From positions 342,613,959 to 342,677,958 of the forward strand of contig NC_077230.1 in the NCBI RefSeq assembly GCF_027887165.1: DNA of 64,000 bases, read 5' to 3'. A program made the translations under genes and the position numbers. The DNA comes from Monodelphis domestica. Its lineage: Eukaryota; Chordata; Mammalia; Didelphimorphia; Didelphidae. The notes under the pieces are model-generated. The model searched no databases and was not told where the DNA came from. It was given only the letters and a program-made list of their open reading frames with translations. Each line of letters opens with the position of its first letter. Positions within the stretch are counted from its first letter, which is position 1. This document shows positions 45,964 through 57,984 of the stretch, piece by piece.

Positions 45964-46965
45964 ATGTCCTCACTCACAAACACAGTTTGAATTTTTATGT
46001 CTGATGACTACAAAATTCATCCCTCTGGTGATAACCAGCCCCTCCCCAGGTAGTTGGGTTGGCTGGTCCTTTGACCAGAGGTCAATCCCCCTGCCCCATC
46101 CTGGAGGTCTGGCCAGCATGGCAAGGACATGGCAGGATTTGTGTTCCATTGGCAAAGCCCAGCTCATCTCTGTGCTACAAAGGGATAGAGGAAGGAGGAT
46201 GCCAATAGCAGGGTTATTGCTAGGACCATAATTACCTTTATTGAAAAGACCCTAGCAATGGGGTAGGTCCATTGGTATTTTCAAGGATCTGCAGCACCAT
46301 CATGCAGAAGATGGATTGGATTTCTTCTGCCTGGGTCCAGATTGAAGAGAAATTACAGAGAGGCTCAGTAGAAATTAGGACCTAATTGTGGTTTCATTGA
46401 TAAATGGAATTTCCGATTGAAGAGACTCCAGGCTGGCACCTTCCCTGCACTTTGTAGTTTTAGAGAGTTGTAGAACAGGGAAAAATTGAGGGACTTGTCC
46501 AGGGTGTTGAACACAGTCTTCCTGGCTCTGATTCCTGTTCTCTATTCATTATGCCTCTTTTTTAATTCAATAGTCAGAAAAAATTCCTACAAGGAGAGTG
46601 GACTCAAAGTGGAATGGGCTAGCTCCAGTGGCAATGAGCTAACTGTCACTGGAGATACTCACATGGAGAGGCTGGATGATGGTTTGTTGGAGATATTGTA
46701 GAGAGAATTCCTGGTAATGTGCATGTCATATTCGATTGATGCCCTCTGAGGTCCTCCCCTCCCCTCTAGGACTCTGGGATTCTCTGAACAACCCTGAAAG
46801 ATAGGGAAGTGATGCAGGTGTCATTCTCTTCATTTCACAGATAACGAAACAGAAGCTTCAAGAGGTTCAGTAAAATTACCCAAGCACAAACAGCCTGTAA
46901 ACACCAGAGCTAATGTCAGCCTCCTGACTGCAAAGCCAGAACTCATTCCACTACACCAGCTGTTC
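45964..46965. other. Intronic unique DNA and MIR relic
   Basis: 46800-46965 is antisense MIR-like (TTTCACAGATAACGAAACAG). The rest is unassigned. Confidence 0.5.
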
Positions 46966-47440
46966 TCAAAGTGAGGTGTGGGTCCCCCAGGGATCCCCAG
47001 GAACCTTTTATGGGATCTGGGAGGTCAACATTATTTTCATAATAATTCCAAGACACTCAATGTTTATTTTTAACGTGGCAAATATTTACAGATATAACTT
47101 GTATGAACAAAAGCGCTCCTTGGGAAGAGGTCCCTCAATCATTTAATTCTTTCTTTTTTTAAACCCTTATCCACCTACTTAGAGTCAATACTGTGTATTG
47201 ATTCCAAGGCAGGAGAATGGTAAGGACTAGACGATGGGGGTGAAGTGACTTGCCCAGGGTCACACAGCTAGGAAGTGTTTGATGTCAGATTTGAATCCAG
47301 GACCTCCCCTCTCTAGCTCTGGCTCTCCATCCACTGATCCACCTAGCTTCCCCCCTGCCCCCCACCCCATAATAATTTTTAAGAATGTAAAGGGGTTCTG
47401 AAACCAACAATTATTAAAATCTCAGAACTTCAACATACTG
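46966..47440. mobile_element. hAT-like element with nested SINE
   Basis: CTGTTCTCAAAGTGAGGTGTG start, GATCTGGGAGGTCAACATTA, TTTTCATAATAATTCCAAGA, then after the SINE GGGGTTCTGAAACC. An antisense MAR1-type SINE sits at 47160-47360 (AGTCAATACTGTGTATTG ... TCCACCTAGCTTCC). Confidence 0.6.
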
Positions 47441-47950
47441 ACTGTTCTCACTGAGGAGGACTTTGTAGTCCAGAAAGGGAATGATCAACATCAGCCAGCA
47501 GGGGGGAGAAGGTCTTGTTTTTTAGTTTTTGTTTGTTATTTAGAGCAGTAATCTCTTCCTAAGCAAATTATTGGTTCCAGCTGTGGTGAACTTGAAGTGA
47601 AAAAACATAGGTTCAAGATCAGATCACTTCACACCTCTCTCTCTCTCTCTCTCTTAAATATACTTTCCTTTTCACATTAATTTTTCAGATGTTTACTTCC
47701 TTTATATATATATACTTTCCTGTTTAAAATATATTTTTTATATTTTTACTTTATGTATACTTTAAAATATTTTAAATATGTATTTAACTTTTTAAAATAT
47801 ACTTTCCTTTTCACATTGATTTTTTTCAAACGTTTACTTCCAAATTCTCTTCTTCCTTTCAGACCCTTCCCTACCCATGGGCAAAAGCAAGCAATATAAT
47901 CATTTCACCTAAGCCTTAGTTTACTCCTCTGAAAAATGAAGAGATTGCAC

Positions 47951-48184
47951 TAAGTCGAGAATTCTTAAGCTTTAGGCTCCATGAGCCCCTGGAGGGTGCA
48001 TAGAGATATTATAGGGAGAATAAGGGGGGAAAGGAACCTTTATTTTCACTAATGTCTAACCAAAACGTAGCATTTTCTTAAATGAGGACTTTTTAACAAA
48101 TAGTATTCCAACATTGAATCTCTGGGCTTCAGCAGATGACCCAAACGGTCCCTGACCCCCCCCCCCCCCAATAGTTAAGAACCC
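47951..48184. mobile_element. hAT-like non-autonomous element
   Basis: Left GAATTCTTAAGCTTTAGGCTC and right AATAGTTAAGAACCCATGC form degenerate inverted repeats. A C-run lies at 48159-48170. 47690-47820 before it is AT-rich with TATA tracts. Confidence 0.45.
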
Positions 48185-48199
48185 ATGCTCTGGATGATC

Positions 48200-49875
48200 T
48201 TCGATGCCTCTGCTAGCTCTGACATCCCTTGTTCCAAGGCTCCTCCTGGCTCTGATGGGTTACCCATCTCTCCTCCCGACAACGTCCTTAGTCAGGCTCA
48301 CAGCATCTGCAGGAAGATAGTGCAAGCACCGCCATGGCCATTTTCTAGACGAGAGGAAGTAATGCATTCAAGTTCCCCACAGCTTAGCCATCAGAGTAAC
48401 CTGAGCTAGAAGCCATGTTCTCTCTCCAGTCAGTGTTGTTAGCATTTTCCTCATGCCTAGGGACTGGAGGTAAAGCAACAGGAGTTAGTCAGTGTAAAGA
48501 GCCTTGGTCAGAAGAACTAAGCCAGTTTCCTAGTCGCCAAGAGCCTCAGTTTTATCATCAGCAAAATGGAGCTACTAAGACTTGCACTGCACTCTTAACA
48601 AGGTTATTAGGAAAGCACTGAATCCGGAGAAAGAAAGACTTGAGTTCAAATCCAGACTCAGATACTTAGCAGTTTTGTGACCTTGCTCAAGTCCATGACC
48701 AATGTCTGCCTCGGTTTCTTCTATAAAATGGGGATGGTCATAGTATTTACCTCCGAGGCTTGTTATGTGGATCAGACGAGATATTTGTAAAGTGCCTGAC
48801 ACAGAGTGGGAGCTAGATACATATTAGCTATTATTATAGAATTATGCAGTCATAAATTTAGAATTGAGTGAAAGAGATCCCAATTCTGCCTTTCCCCAAC
48901 ACAACTGGGCTTACAAAGAACTTCCCCCATAAGCCCCTCGTGAGCTGAAGGTGCTGTAATAATGATCACCCATTTGACAGATTAGGAGGAGGGAAGACCG
49001 AGTCAGAAGCTATCAACGTTCGCATGATTGATTCTAGATAAATTAAGAGAAATTAATTAATTAAAAGAAAAACTACTGAAAGAAACGAAGATGCCTGGAA
49101 TTTGTTCTTAAATCATTGACATTTCAGAGGGCAGCGGGGTCCTTCTTGGCATGTGTGTGACAGAATCCTGGGTTGGAAGGGATTGGGGAGCTAACTCAGG
49201 CCAGGGGAACAGGGCAGTGCTTTTGAGTTTCAAGCGGATATAAGGAAAACCATTGATTTGTACCAGAACAGATCTGCCCTGCTTTGGGCATCGGAAGAGC
49301 TAGGTTCGAATGCTGCCTTTGCTCTTTTAATTACCGTTGAGGCCTCCAGGCTTCGGTTTCCTCACCATGAACTGGGACTCACAACCCTGATCCTGCCCAC
49401 CTTCTCAGGGTGGTTGCTTTTAAAATAAGCACGTAGTAAATTTAAAACACCAAAGGAATGCCGGTGCTCTTTATCTGTCCCAACCTCTACCTGGACCGTG
49501 AAGGCCCAGACCACTAAAGGGCTGGCGATAAAAGCATCTCCTTCACTTCTCCCAGACACGAGCAGCGGTGGAGGGAAGGAAACGGGCCCTGGCAGATAAA
49601 CAAGACGATCAAAGGAGCGGGGATGAAAGGGGCGCGTGCTGGGCGAACCACAACCAGATGTGGCCATTTTACCCAGAGCTCACACCTGCTGGAAACCTGG
49701 GAGCCGAGCCCACGCTTCCTGGCGCTTCCTAGCGGGCCAGCTGCCCGGCTCCGATCCATCCATTCAGCCAAACTCTCGGTGCAGCTTGTGGGGTCGTGAC
49801 TCAGACGAGGAGCTAGAAGACCGGGGTTCTCCCCTGGATCCGCCACTCCCTGGCTATGGGCCCTTGGACAACGAT
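48200..49875. other. Intronic DNA: SINE relic and unassigned stretches
   Basis: 48625-48835 is a sense MIR/THER1 SINE. 48990-49110 is AT-rich unique DNA with AATTAATTAATTAAAAG. 49380-49870 is unassigned. Confidence 0.5.
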
Positions 49876-49879
49876 GATG

Positions 49880-50100
49880 ACGGCCATTTAGATAGTCCTT
49901 CCCATTTGTTGTCAGATGCATGCCAATCTCCGTTTGCAAAGCACTTTTTACGCACATTATCTCCCCGGATACTAATAATCCTGGGTGGCAGGTGCTGCTC
50001 ATCCCTATTTTACAGATGAAGAAACTGAGGGACAGAGACACAGCGCTGCTGTAAGAGTCAGGAATGGAGCTCAGGTTTTCTTGATTCCAAGCCACACACC
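49880..50100 (-). mobile_element. MIR relic
   Basis: CAAAGCACTTTTTACGCACA, TTTTACAGATGAAGAAACTG, antisense MIR. Confidence 0.65.
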
Positions 50101-50127
50101 TTGAGCATCCTTTTCCTCACCTTTAAT

Positions 50128-50326
50128 TTTTTTTTTTTAACCCTTCCGTCTTGGAATCAATACTGTGTATTGGCTCCAAGGCAGAAGAGTGGTAAGGGCT
50201 AGGCAATGGGGATCAAGTGACTTGCCCAGGGTCACACAGCTGGGAAATGTCTGAGGCCAGATTTGAACCTAGGACCTCCGTTCTTTAGGCCTGGCTCTCA
50301 AACCACTGAGCTACCCAGCTGCCCCC
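50128..50326 (-). mobile_element. MAR1-type CORE-SINE with perfect target duplication
   Basis: Full antisense element. Flanked by identical TTCCTCACCTTTAAT at 50113-50127 and 50327-50341, so the insertion is comparatively young or well preserved. Confidence 0.95.
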
Positions 50327-50341
50327 TTCCTCACCTTTAAT

Positions 50342-50560
50342 AATTGATAGGTTCGACTTCCTGAGTTCAAATTTGACTTCAGTCTCTTACTAGCTATGTC
50401 ACTCTGGACAAATCGCTTCACCCTGTTGACCTCAGTTTCCTCATTTGTAAAATAAGCTGGAGAAAAAACATGGCAGAGCATTCCAGTATCTCAGCCAAGA
50501 AAACCTCAACTAGGGTCATGGAGAGTCCAATATGACTGAAATGACTGAACAACAATAATA
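50342..50560 (+). mobile_element. tRNA-derived SINE with RTE/BovB-like tail
   Basis: CTGAGTTCAAATTTGACTTC, GAAAAAACATGGCAGAGCAT, CCAGTATCTCAGCCAAGAAA and GACTGAACAACAATAATAAT tail. Confidence 0.8.
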
Positions 50561-50584
50561 ATAATGATAATAACTCATTTATAT

Positions 50585-50944
50585 AGGTTTCACAGAATCA
50601 TAGAATTTGATTACTGGAAAGGATCCCAGTTCTTGTTCCCCTCATATGTAAAAGAACAGCCCACTATAAAGTGGTTCATCCCCAACAAGCAGAGAATTGA
50701 AGATGTCTGAGGAGGGGAGCCTACCGTCCCTCAAAGCAGCCCTTTCCACCTTTGGATAGCTCCAGTTGCTAGGAAAGTCTTCCTGACCTCAAGTCTAAAT
50801 CTTCCTTACTCTGACTTCCACCCAGCGCTCCAGCATTGTCTGTCCTCAGGGGCTATACAGGGAATTCTGGTCTATCTTCAATCTGACGGTTCCTCAAACA
50901 CCCACAGATGCCTGGCATGTTCCTCCTTGACTTTTCTAAAGACC

Positions 50945-50981
<37 letters not shown>

Positions 50982-51960
50982 TATACACATATATATATAA
51001 ATATTATATATAAAACATTATATATTTTATATCATATTAATTTTATTTTATATAAGATACTATATTATAATTTAATATTAGTATATTATAATATAATGAT
51101 ACATATAAAAATATAATATATAATGATATTTTAAATATATATATATATATATATATAAAGACCAGATATTCCCCAGTTTTTCCCACCACACTCCATAAGA
51201 CATGGGCACAGGAGCCTCTACCAACCTCTCTGGTTGTGCCAAGCCCCCCCCCCCCCAAAAGAGGGCACCAGAAATGAATGGAAAACCCCAGATGCAGCCT
51301 GAATATAGCAACGTACAGTGAAACAATTGCTTTCCTATTGCTGGAAACTGCCTCTTCATGAGCCCAGATCTTACCCTCTCTTGACCACTGCAAAAATGAT
51401 TTACCCATATTAAGCCTCCAATCCCCCAAGAACCTTGGATCTTTTCCAAGATAATGCCTGTCTAATCACACCTCTTCTGTCCTGTATTTATAAAGCCGAT
51501 TTCTTTTTGTACCCCAGGGCAAGACTTTACATTTATCCATATTGGATTTCCTATTATTGGATTCTGACCGTCACAGAGTACATTAGCCGTCCCTCCCAGC
51601 TTCTTGTCGTCTGTACGTTCCCCAATCGTTCATCTGTGCCCTCCATCCAACCCTCCACATCACTGATTAAAGTGCCAGCACAGATCCCCGGAGTGCCCCC
51701 TTCCCGACCTCCTGCCATGATTGTCAGCTCCTCGAGGGCTGCTGCTTTCTGTACCCCAACACTTAGAGCACAGCCGGTGCTTAGTAAATCTTTATCCATC
51801 CACCGATCCATGAACGATGACGCTAAGGTTTGGCCGTGCAATCGGACCTGAATCTGCCTGATTGTATTATTACCTGATCCATAACTCTCCATCTCCTCTG
51901 CAACAATAACAGGAGACGCTTTACTCAGACTCTCCTTAAATAAAAAGTCATCTGGCTTGG
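50585..51960 (-). mobile_element. CR1/L3 LINE copy A with AT microsatellite
   Basis: Antisense CR1/L3: CAAAGCAGCCCTTTCCACC, TGACCTCAAGTCTAAATCTT, then after the AT tract (50946-51175) GAGGGCACCAGAAATGAATG, GGCAAGACTTTACATTTATCC-like words, and CCGTCCCTCCCAGCTTCTTG. Heavily decayed. Confidence 0.8.
50946..51175. repeat. (TA)n-rich satellite inside CR1/L3
   Basis: AT-only DNA with (TA)n at both ends. Confidence 0.9.
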
Positions 51961-52782
51961 CAGGGTCCGACTCCAAGTTAAACAGCTGAAGGAGTTTGTC
52001 TTGTTTGCCTTTCCAGTCATCTGATATCAATCATCAATTTGTTAGTGTGAATAAGCTTAAAATCCCTGTTCCCTCTCCCAAGGGCACAAATGGGTTGACC
52101 CACTCTATCTCAGAAAACCTGGCATTGCCATTCGTCTGCTCTGTGATCTTAGAGAAGGATCTGGGCCTCAGTTTCCTTTTTTGTCCAATGGGAATCATCA
52201 CATTTAACAATTAGTTTTAATACTATTTAATTTTAGACTGTAAACCTCACATGGAATCTTTAAGTTGTAAACTTAAAGATGGGCAACCATCCGGCTTCTA
52301 ACTGAAGTCCTCCAAAGGGGAGGTAGGGGGACGGAGTGGGAATTATTATTTCCAAAGGCACTTCATTCCACTTTGTATGCCTCTGATCATAAGGAAGGTT
52401 TTCTGGACATTAAGCCTAAATTTGTACTTTCTGAGACTTTCCTTCATTGGCCCTAGCTTTGCTTTTTAAGACTAAGATGAATAACTCTAACTCCCCTTCC
52501 AAATAACAGCTCATTTTCAGATATTTGAAAGAAGCCAACATGGCGCTCCTAGATCTATTCTTCCCCAGGTGAACCATGTACAGATCCTTCAGCCAGTCCT
52601 CATGTGGAATGAACTGAAGGCTCATCGCCTTCCTGGGTTCCTTCATCAGGTTCCTCTCCAGATTATTGCTATCCTTTTTCCAATATGAGATCCAGGAGTA
52701 AATGACAATAATGCATGTATAGTCTGAGAAATGCAGAATATAGCTGGGCTATCAGTTACCTAGTGTCGGACACTATGCTTTT

Positions 52783-53514
52783 TTCCTTCTTCCTTCCCCA
52801 ATTATATATTCTATTTTGTTGCATTTCCCCCTAATTACATGTAGAAATAATTTTTAAATTCAAAGATATTTTCCCAATGACATATGCTAACAATTTTCAA
52901 CATACGTTTTTTGAAAATATAAGATCTAGGGGCAGCTGAGTGACTCAATGGATTGAGAGCCAGGCCTAGAGATGGGAGATCCTAGGTTCAAATCTGGCCT
53001 CAGACACTTCCCAGCTGTGTGACCCTGGGCAAGTCACTTAACCCCCATGGCCTAGCCCTTACTGTTCTTCTCCCTTGGAATCAATACACAGTATTGATTC
53101 TAAGATGAAAGGCAAGGATTTAAAAAAAAGAAATACGAGGTCTAAATTGACTTCTTCCCTCCCTTCCCTCCCCACTCTCAGAAGATGGTCAGCAATTTGA
53201 TTATCATGTATTATCATGCAAAACATACTTCCATATGAGTCACTGTTAAAGAGAATATTCATATAAAACCCAAACCCTAAAATAACCATAAATCATCCAA
53301 TGTGAAAGAGAGCATGCTTTGATCTGCATTCTGACACCCACAGTTCTTTCTCTGGAGGTGGGCAGCATTTTTTTGTCCCAAGTCCTTCAGAATGATCCCA
53401 GATGATTGGAATTAATTTATAACATTTGTTTTCTGACGTGTTGTGATCCAAATTCTCTCCCTCTTCCCGCCTCCCAGAGACAGCAAATAATCTGATATAG
53501 GTTCTACATGTGGG
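52783..53514 (-). mobile_element. L1 3'-end fragment inserted in CR1/L3, itself split by a SINE
   Basis: Antisense L1 tail (CTAATTACATGTAG, AGCATGCTTTGATCTGCATT, CAGTTCTTTCTCTGGAGGTG). Flanked by CACTATGCTTTT (52771-52782) and CACTATACTTTT (53515-53526), a near-perfect duplication. Confidence 0.75.
52930..53130 (+). mobile_element. MAR1-type CORE-SINE nested in L1 tail
   Basis: GGGGCAGCTGAGTGACTCAA head to GGCAAGGATTTAAAAAAAAG tail. Flanks AAATATAAGATCTA and AAATACGAGGTCTA are a diverged target duplication. Confidence 0.9.
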
Positions 53515-53617
53515 CACTATACTTTTTAATGCAGCCCAAGATGACATCAACTTTTTTTAACTGCTCTATCACATTATTGACTTATTGAGCTTGTGGCCCA
53601 CTAACACCTTCACATAT

Positions 53618-54325
53618 ATTGATTATTATATTAACAATATATAAATAATAATATAAATACATCAGATTTATATGCTATATGATATAATCATAAATGTATA
53701 TGTTGTTTTTATATATTTGTATGCTATATAATTATAATATAATATAATATAATATAATATAATATAATATAATATAATATAATATAATATAATATAATAT
53801 AATATAATATAATATAATATAATATAATATATATAAAAATATATAAATATAATATAATTATATATTTATATAATTTATATTATTATTTATATATTATATC
53901 ATATGTAAGATTTATGTGATATAATATGTAATTATAGGATATATTCTATAATATATCAATTTCCACATTATATCATATTTCATGATACAATATATAAATA
54001 ATATATTGTTATATTTAAATCATATTATAGCAACAATATAAATATATTATTATATTTATATCATATTGTAGAAATAATATACACATATTATTATGTTTAT
54101 ATCATATTATAGAAATACTATGCCTATATTATTATGTTGATATCATATTGTAGAAATAGTACACCTATATTATTATGTTGATATCATATTGTAGAAATAA
54201 TAGAAATATGTCATTTTATATGATATATGATATAAACTATATAAATAATATAAATATATTATTTAATACTTTAAATATTATTTAATAATATAAATATATT
54301 ATTTATATGTTTTAATAGATATTTT
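53618..54325. repeat. AT-rich satellite with (ATAAT)n core
   Basis: About 700 bp of nearly pure A/T with perfect AATAT pentamers at about 53735-53830 and TATTATG-type higher-order repeats after 54040. Confidence 0.9.
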
Positions 54326-54402
54326 ATAATGTTGTCTAGCTGTACCTCTCCCAGATTCTACTTGGAAACCATGTTTATATATACATATATATGTACTTTT
54401 TA

Positions 54403-54563
54403 AACTTATTTTTTGTCTTGATAACGTCTCTAAGATAGAAGGGTAAAGGCTTAGCAAATAGGGTTAAGTGACTTGTCCAAGGTCAAACAGCTAGGCCACA
54501 TTTAAACCCAGGTCTTCTTGACTCCAGGCCTGGTGCTCTATCCACTGGGCCACCTAATTGCTC
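54403..54563 (-). mobile_element. MAR1-type CORE-SINE
   Basis: Antisense: GTTAAGTGACTTGTCCAAGG to CCACTGGGCCACCTAATTGC. Confidence 0.8.
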
Positions 54564-54890
54564 CTCACCATATATGTGTGTGTGTGTAATTTTTTTTTTA
54601 ACCTAAGTGTAAGGCTGCATTTATCCCAATTAAATTTCACATGATGAGATTCAGTCTCCTGTCCCAGCCTGCCAAGATATTTTTTGGATCCTGACCCTGC
54701 CATCTGGTATTAGGGAGAGCCGTGTTAGCGATCCCTCCCAGCTTTGTTATCCGCCCATGTGATAAGCGTGTCATCTCTAGAGTTCTCCAAATCCTTGACA
54801 AATCCCCTGGGTAGCAGCCGGCCAGAGAGAGATCTCTGGGTCCCTCTGCTCAGGCCCCCTCCATGGACGCTGAATTGTTAGCGATTACCA

Positions 54891-55005
54891 AGGGCACTCA
54901 TTTCCTTTGTAACTGGAACAGACCGTGTACATGTGAGCAATTATTATCATCAGAAATAACAGTCATCCCTAATTGTTTATTCTAGGCCATCTGGGGCCCA
55001 GTGGT
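54891..55005. promoter_or_regulatory. Repeat-free candidate element
   Basis: GTAACTGGAACAGACC, GAGCAATTATTATCATC and CCCTAATTGTTTATTC. Homeodomain-type words and no transposon match. Confidence 0.25.
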
Positions 55006-55173
55006 GTAATAGGAAAAAAATTGAATGAGGGATCAGGATTCTCAGATCTGAGTGGGGTAGAAAAAACGGAATTTTGGAATCAAAAGACCTGGATTCAAAT
55101 TCCAGCTCTGCCAATGAACAACTTTGTGACTTTGGCCTAGCCCATTTTCCTCCAGGCCCGCTGTTTAAAAAAG

Positions 55174-55311
55174 GGAGGGCCAGGCCTAGAAGGGAGAGGT
55201 CCTGGGTTTAAATTTGGCCTAAGACCCTTCCTAGCTGTGTGTTCGGTAGCCCTTAGGCTCTTAGCACTAATACACAGAATTGATTCTAAGATGGAGATAA
55301 AAATTAAAACA
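55174..55311 (+). mobile_element. MAR1-type CORE-SINE, 5'-truncated
   Basis: AGGCCTAGAAGGGAGAGGTC to TTGATTCTAAGATGGAGAT. A MIR relic precedes it at 55030-55150. Confidence 0.75.
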
Positions 55312-55499
55312 GAAATGGAAAAACAAAATCTTACCCCTGCTCCCAATGCGGAGGATGGATGAGTGAGGCCAGCCCTGACCCTCTTCCCTTTTAAACAAGC
55401 CAGGGAGCAGGGGTCTTGACCTAATTTTTTTGGGGGGGGAGAGGTCTTGGAAGACCAAATAGACAAAACATTGACCCCAGATTTAGGAAGCCTTGGGCT

Positions 55500-55960
55500 C
55501 AAGGCTTGCCTCTTGGAGGCTATTATGATCCCTACTTTACAACAGAGGAAACTGAGGCAGACCAAGGTTAAGTGCCCAGTGTCACACAGCTGATAAATGT
55601 CTGAGGCTAGATTTGAATTTGTTTTTTTTTTTCTTAATCTCTCAGTTTTTGTCCTAGTGACAACTCTAGGACAGAAGGGCAAGGGCTAGTCGGTGGGGGT
55701 CACACAGCTAGGAAGTATCTAAGGTCAGATTTGAACCTGGGACCTCCTGTCTCCAGGCCTGGCTCTCTATTCACTGAACCACCCAGCGGCCAACTCTAGG
55801 CCCATTTCAGCACCTAGGTAGATGCTATTATTATCCCCATTTTTACAGAGAAGAAAACTGAGGCTGGAGGTCATTGAGCTAGTAAATATCTGAGACTAGA
55901 GTAGAATTCAGGTTTTTTTACTCCAAGTCCGATGCTCTAACTACCAAAGCTCCTAGCTGC
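55500..55960 (-). mobile_element. MIR relics split by a MAR1-type SINE
   Basis: Antisense MIR at 55500-55615 and 55800-55960 with a SINE at 55625-55795 (GGGTCACACAGCTAGGAAGT, CAGGCCTGGCTCTCTATTCA). Confidence 0.7.
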
Positions 55961-56474
55961 CTCTGAAGGCTCCGATCCTTGTCCTAGCTCTACCGTTGAT
56001 GCAGTGGTTAAGTCCTTGCTTCCCCTGAGCCTCAGTTTCCTCCTCGGTTAAATGAAGGGACTGGGGCTCCGTCCTCCCAACCCCACTTTGGTTTTGAAGG
56101 ATTTGCCCTCAGGCTGAAGACAAGGCTGCTGCGACTAATAATGGTCCCAGAAAGGAGGCAGCTCCTTCCCGGGAAGGCCCAGCTGCCTCTTTTTTCCTCC
56201 CTAAGATGACTTTCGAGGTTCAAAGATCCCTTCTAGCTCTGACACCCTAGCTTCTCTCACCTGGGCCCTGGCTTCCTCATTGGTAAAATCAGGGCCTTGG
56301 ACCAGGCCATGCCTAATTCCTTACTGAGCCTAGAAGTCTAAAGTGAGAGTTTTTAATGGGAGGTCTGTGAACTGCTCTGTGTGTTTTAATATTTTTATAA
56401 CTATGTCAGTAGAATGAATATCTTTGGTTATCCTATGTGGCTTACTTTCAGTTTTTAAAAATGTGATTCTGAGT

Positions 56475-56642
56475 AGGCAGCTCAGTGGATGGAGAGCTAA
56501 GCTTTGAGAAAGGAAGTCCTGGGTTCAAATATGGCCTCAGACACTTCCTCCCTGGGTGACCCTAGACCAGTCACTTAACCTCCATTGCCTAGCCCTTACC
56601 ATTCTTCTGCCTTGGAACTGATACTTGGTAATGCCATTCTAG
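56475..56642 (+). mobile_element. MAR1-type CORE-SINE
   Basis: GGCAGCTCAGTGGATGGAGA to CCTTGGAACTGATACTTGG. 55970-56470 before it contains MIR-like words only. Confidence 0.8.
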
Positions 56643-57095
56643 GTTCCGCCGGTTATCCCCAGTCCTGGCTGGTATGGATGGAAGGGCCTAGGAACCTCTT
56701 GCTGCACAGGAAGAAGCATTATTTTCTGGGGGGATTTGGGCATCCCCTTGAGCTCCCTTGGCCCTGTCCCCAAAGGACACCTCCTCCTGGCAGCAGCCCT
56801 TTGCCAGTCTTCCCAGGCCATGACTTCCAGCCTGTAAGGCTCGTGCTGGTTTTTCCTTTACCTAACTGCATCCTGTCTCCAACCTGGCATAGAGCCCCAT
56901 GCGGGGGCGTCTGGAGCCTGGGGTTCTAGCCTTAGACCTGCCACTCTCTGACTGGGCCCAGCAACTCGGCACCTCTCTCTCCCTCCATTTCCTCCTCTGT
57001 CAGCTGAGAGGGTTAACCAGGCTCATGTTCCAGGTCTCCCAATGGTCTAACATGCTACAAATTTAGGGCCCAAAGGGAACCCGAGCAGAGACCAT
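56643..57095. other. Intronic unique DNA, no exon recognised
   Basis: GC-balanced with a reading frame of 114 codons (56585-56929) that begins inside the SINE and is not supported as a gene. Confidence 0.5.
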
Positions 57096-57109
57096 TTTTC
57101 TTTTTTCTT

Positions 57110-57440
57110 TTTTTTTTTTGCCGTTCAGCCTGAGCCTCTGAATAAACACATCGCCAGCCAAATTTGAGTTCCCTCATGCTCATTTTACCTTCAGTAAAAC
57201 ATTCCCCGCATTGGCTCTGCTCGGCTTCCCAGCCCTGACAGCAGGCCCTAAACAGAGCTATAGGGAAAGTATGATGCATGGGACCAGGCCCCGGGAACGA
57301 ATGAATGAGGGGATTAATTTGTAAGTAGCCCAGAGCAGCCCTCGTAAAGTCGCTGGAATAACCCGCCATGGTCTTAGCAAGGGGGAGGCTGAAGGCTGTG
57401 GCCTGGGCCACAGGGACTACTGGATGAGGAAGAAGGAGCA
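57110..57440. promoter_or_regulatory. Repeat-free candidate intronic enhancer
   Basis: No transposon. Contains GAATAAACACATCGCC, GGGGATTAATTTG, AGTATGATGCATGGG and GTCGCTGGAATAACCC. Composition differs from the SINE-rich flanks. Confidence 0.35.
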
Positions 57441-57722
57441 TTTGGAAAGGAAACAAGTGTGCTGTAATGGATAGTTCCCCAGACTTGAGAGCCCAGAGAC
57501 TTGGATTTGAATCCCACCTCTGATCCCCTCTAAGCCCTGTGTGTGAGGGCCATCGAGGCACTGGCCAGAATTGTATGACCATTAATGATTCCCTCATCTA
57601 TAATGTGGGAGTCCCAGCTGTGACCTTCCTTACTGGTCCTTTGTAAAATAGGAAGCGTCGTAGGAGTGAAAGATGGTGGTGAGCCTGGAAGGATCCAACT
57701 ATTTCAGTAAAAATTTCTGCTT

Positions 57723-57930
57723 GGGGACAGCTGGATGGCTCAGTAGATGGAGATCCAGGCCCAGAGACAGGAGGTCCTGGGTTCTAATCTGACCTCCGAC
57801 ACTTCCTCACTGTGTGACCCTAGGCAAGTCACTGAACCCCCATTGCCTAGCCCTTACTGCTCTTCTGCCTTGGGACCAATATGTGGTATTGATTCTAAAG
57901 TGGAAGGTGAGGGTTTAAAAAAAAAAGAAA
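57723..57930 (+). mobile_element. MAR1-type CORE-SINE
   Basis: GGGACAGCTGGATGGCTCAG head, GTGTGACCCTAGGCAAGTCA, GGAAGGTGAGGGTTTAAAAA tail. Confidence 0.9.
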
Positions 57931-57984
57931 TTGATGCTATAGATTAGAATTCTGAATGTGGAGTCACGATAACCCACATTTCAA

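Larger units (their letters stand above)
52290..54890 (-). mobile_element. CR1/L3 LINE copy B, host of nested insertions
   Basis: Antisense CR1/L3 pieces at 52290-52782 (TCAGCCAGTCCTCATGTGG), 53515-53617 (TTAATGCAGCCCAAGATGAC), 54326-54400 and 54595-54890 (TTTTTGGATCCTGACCCTGC, GATCCCTCCCAGCTTTGTTA). They follow the order of one element, separated by an L1 tail, an AT satellite and a SINE. Confidence 0.85.

Noticed and set aside
49514..50095. 193-codon reverse frame
   Set aside because: Its 5' part is antisense MIR DNA and it shows no recognisable domain.
51554..52030. 158-codon reverse frame
   Set aside because: It lies in decayed CR1/L3 sense-strand DNA, so the partial openness is a transposon remnant and not a host gene.
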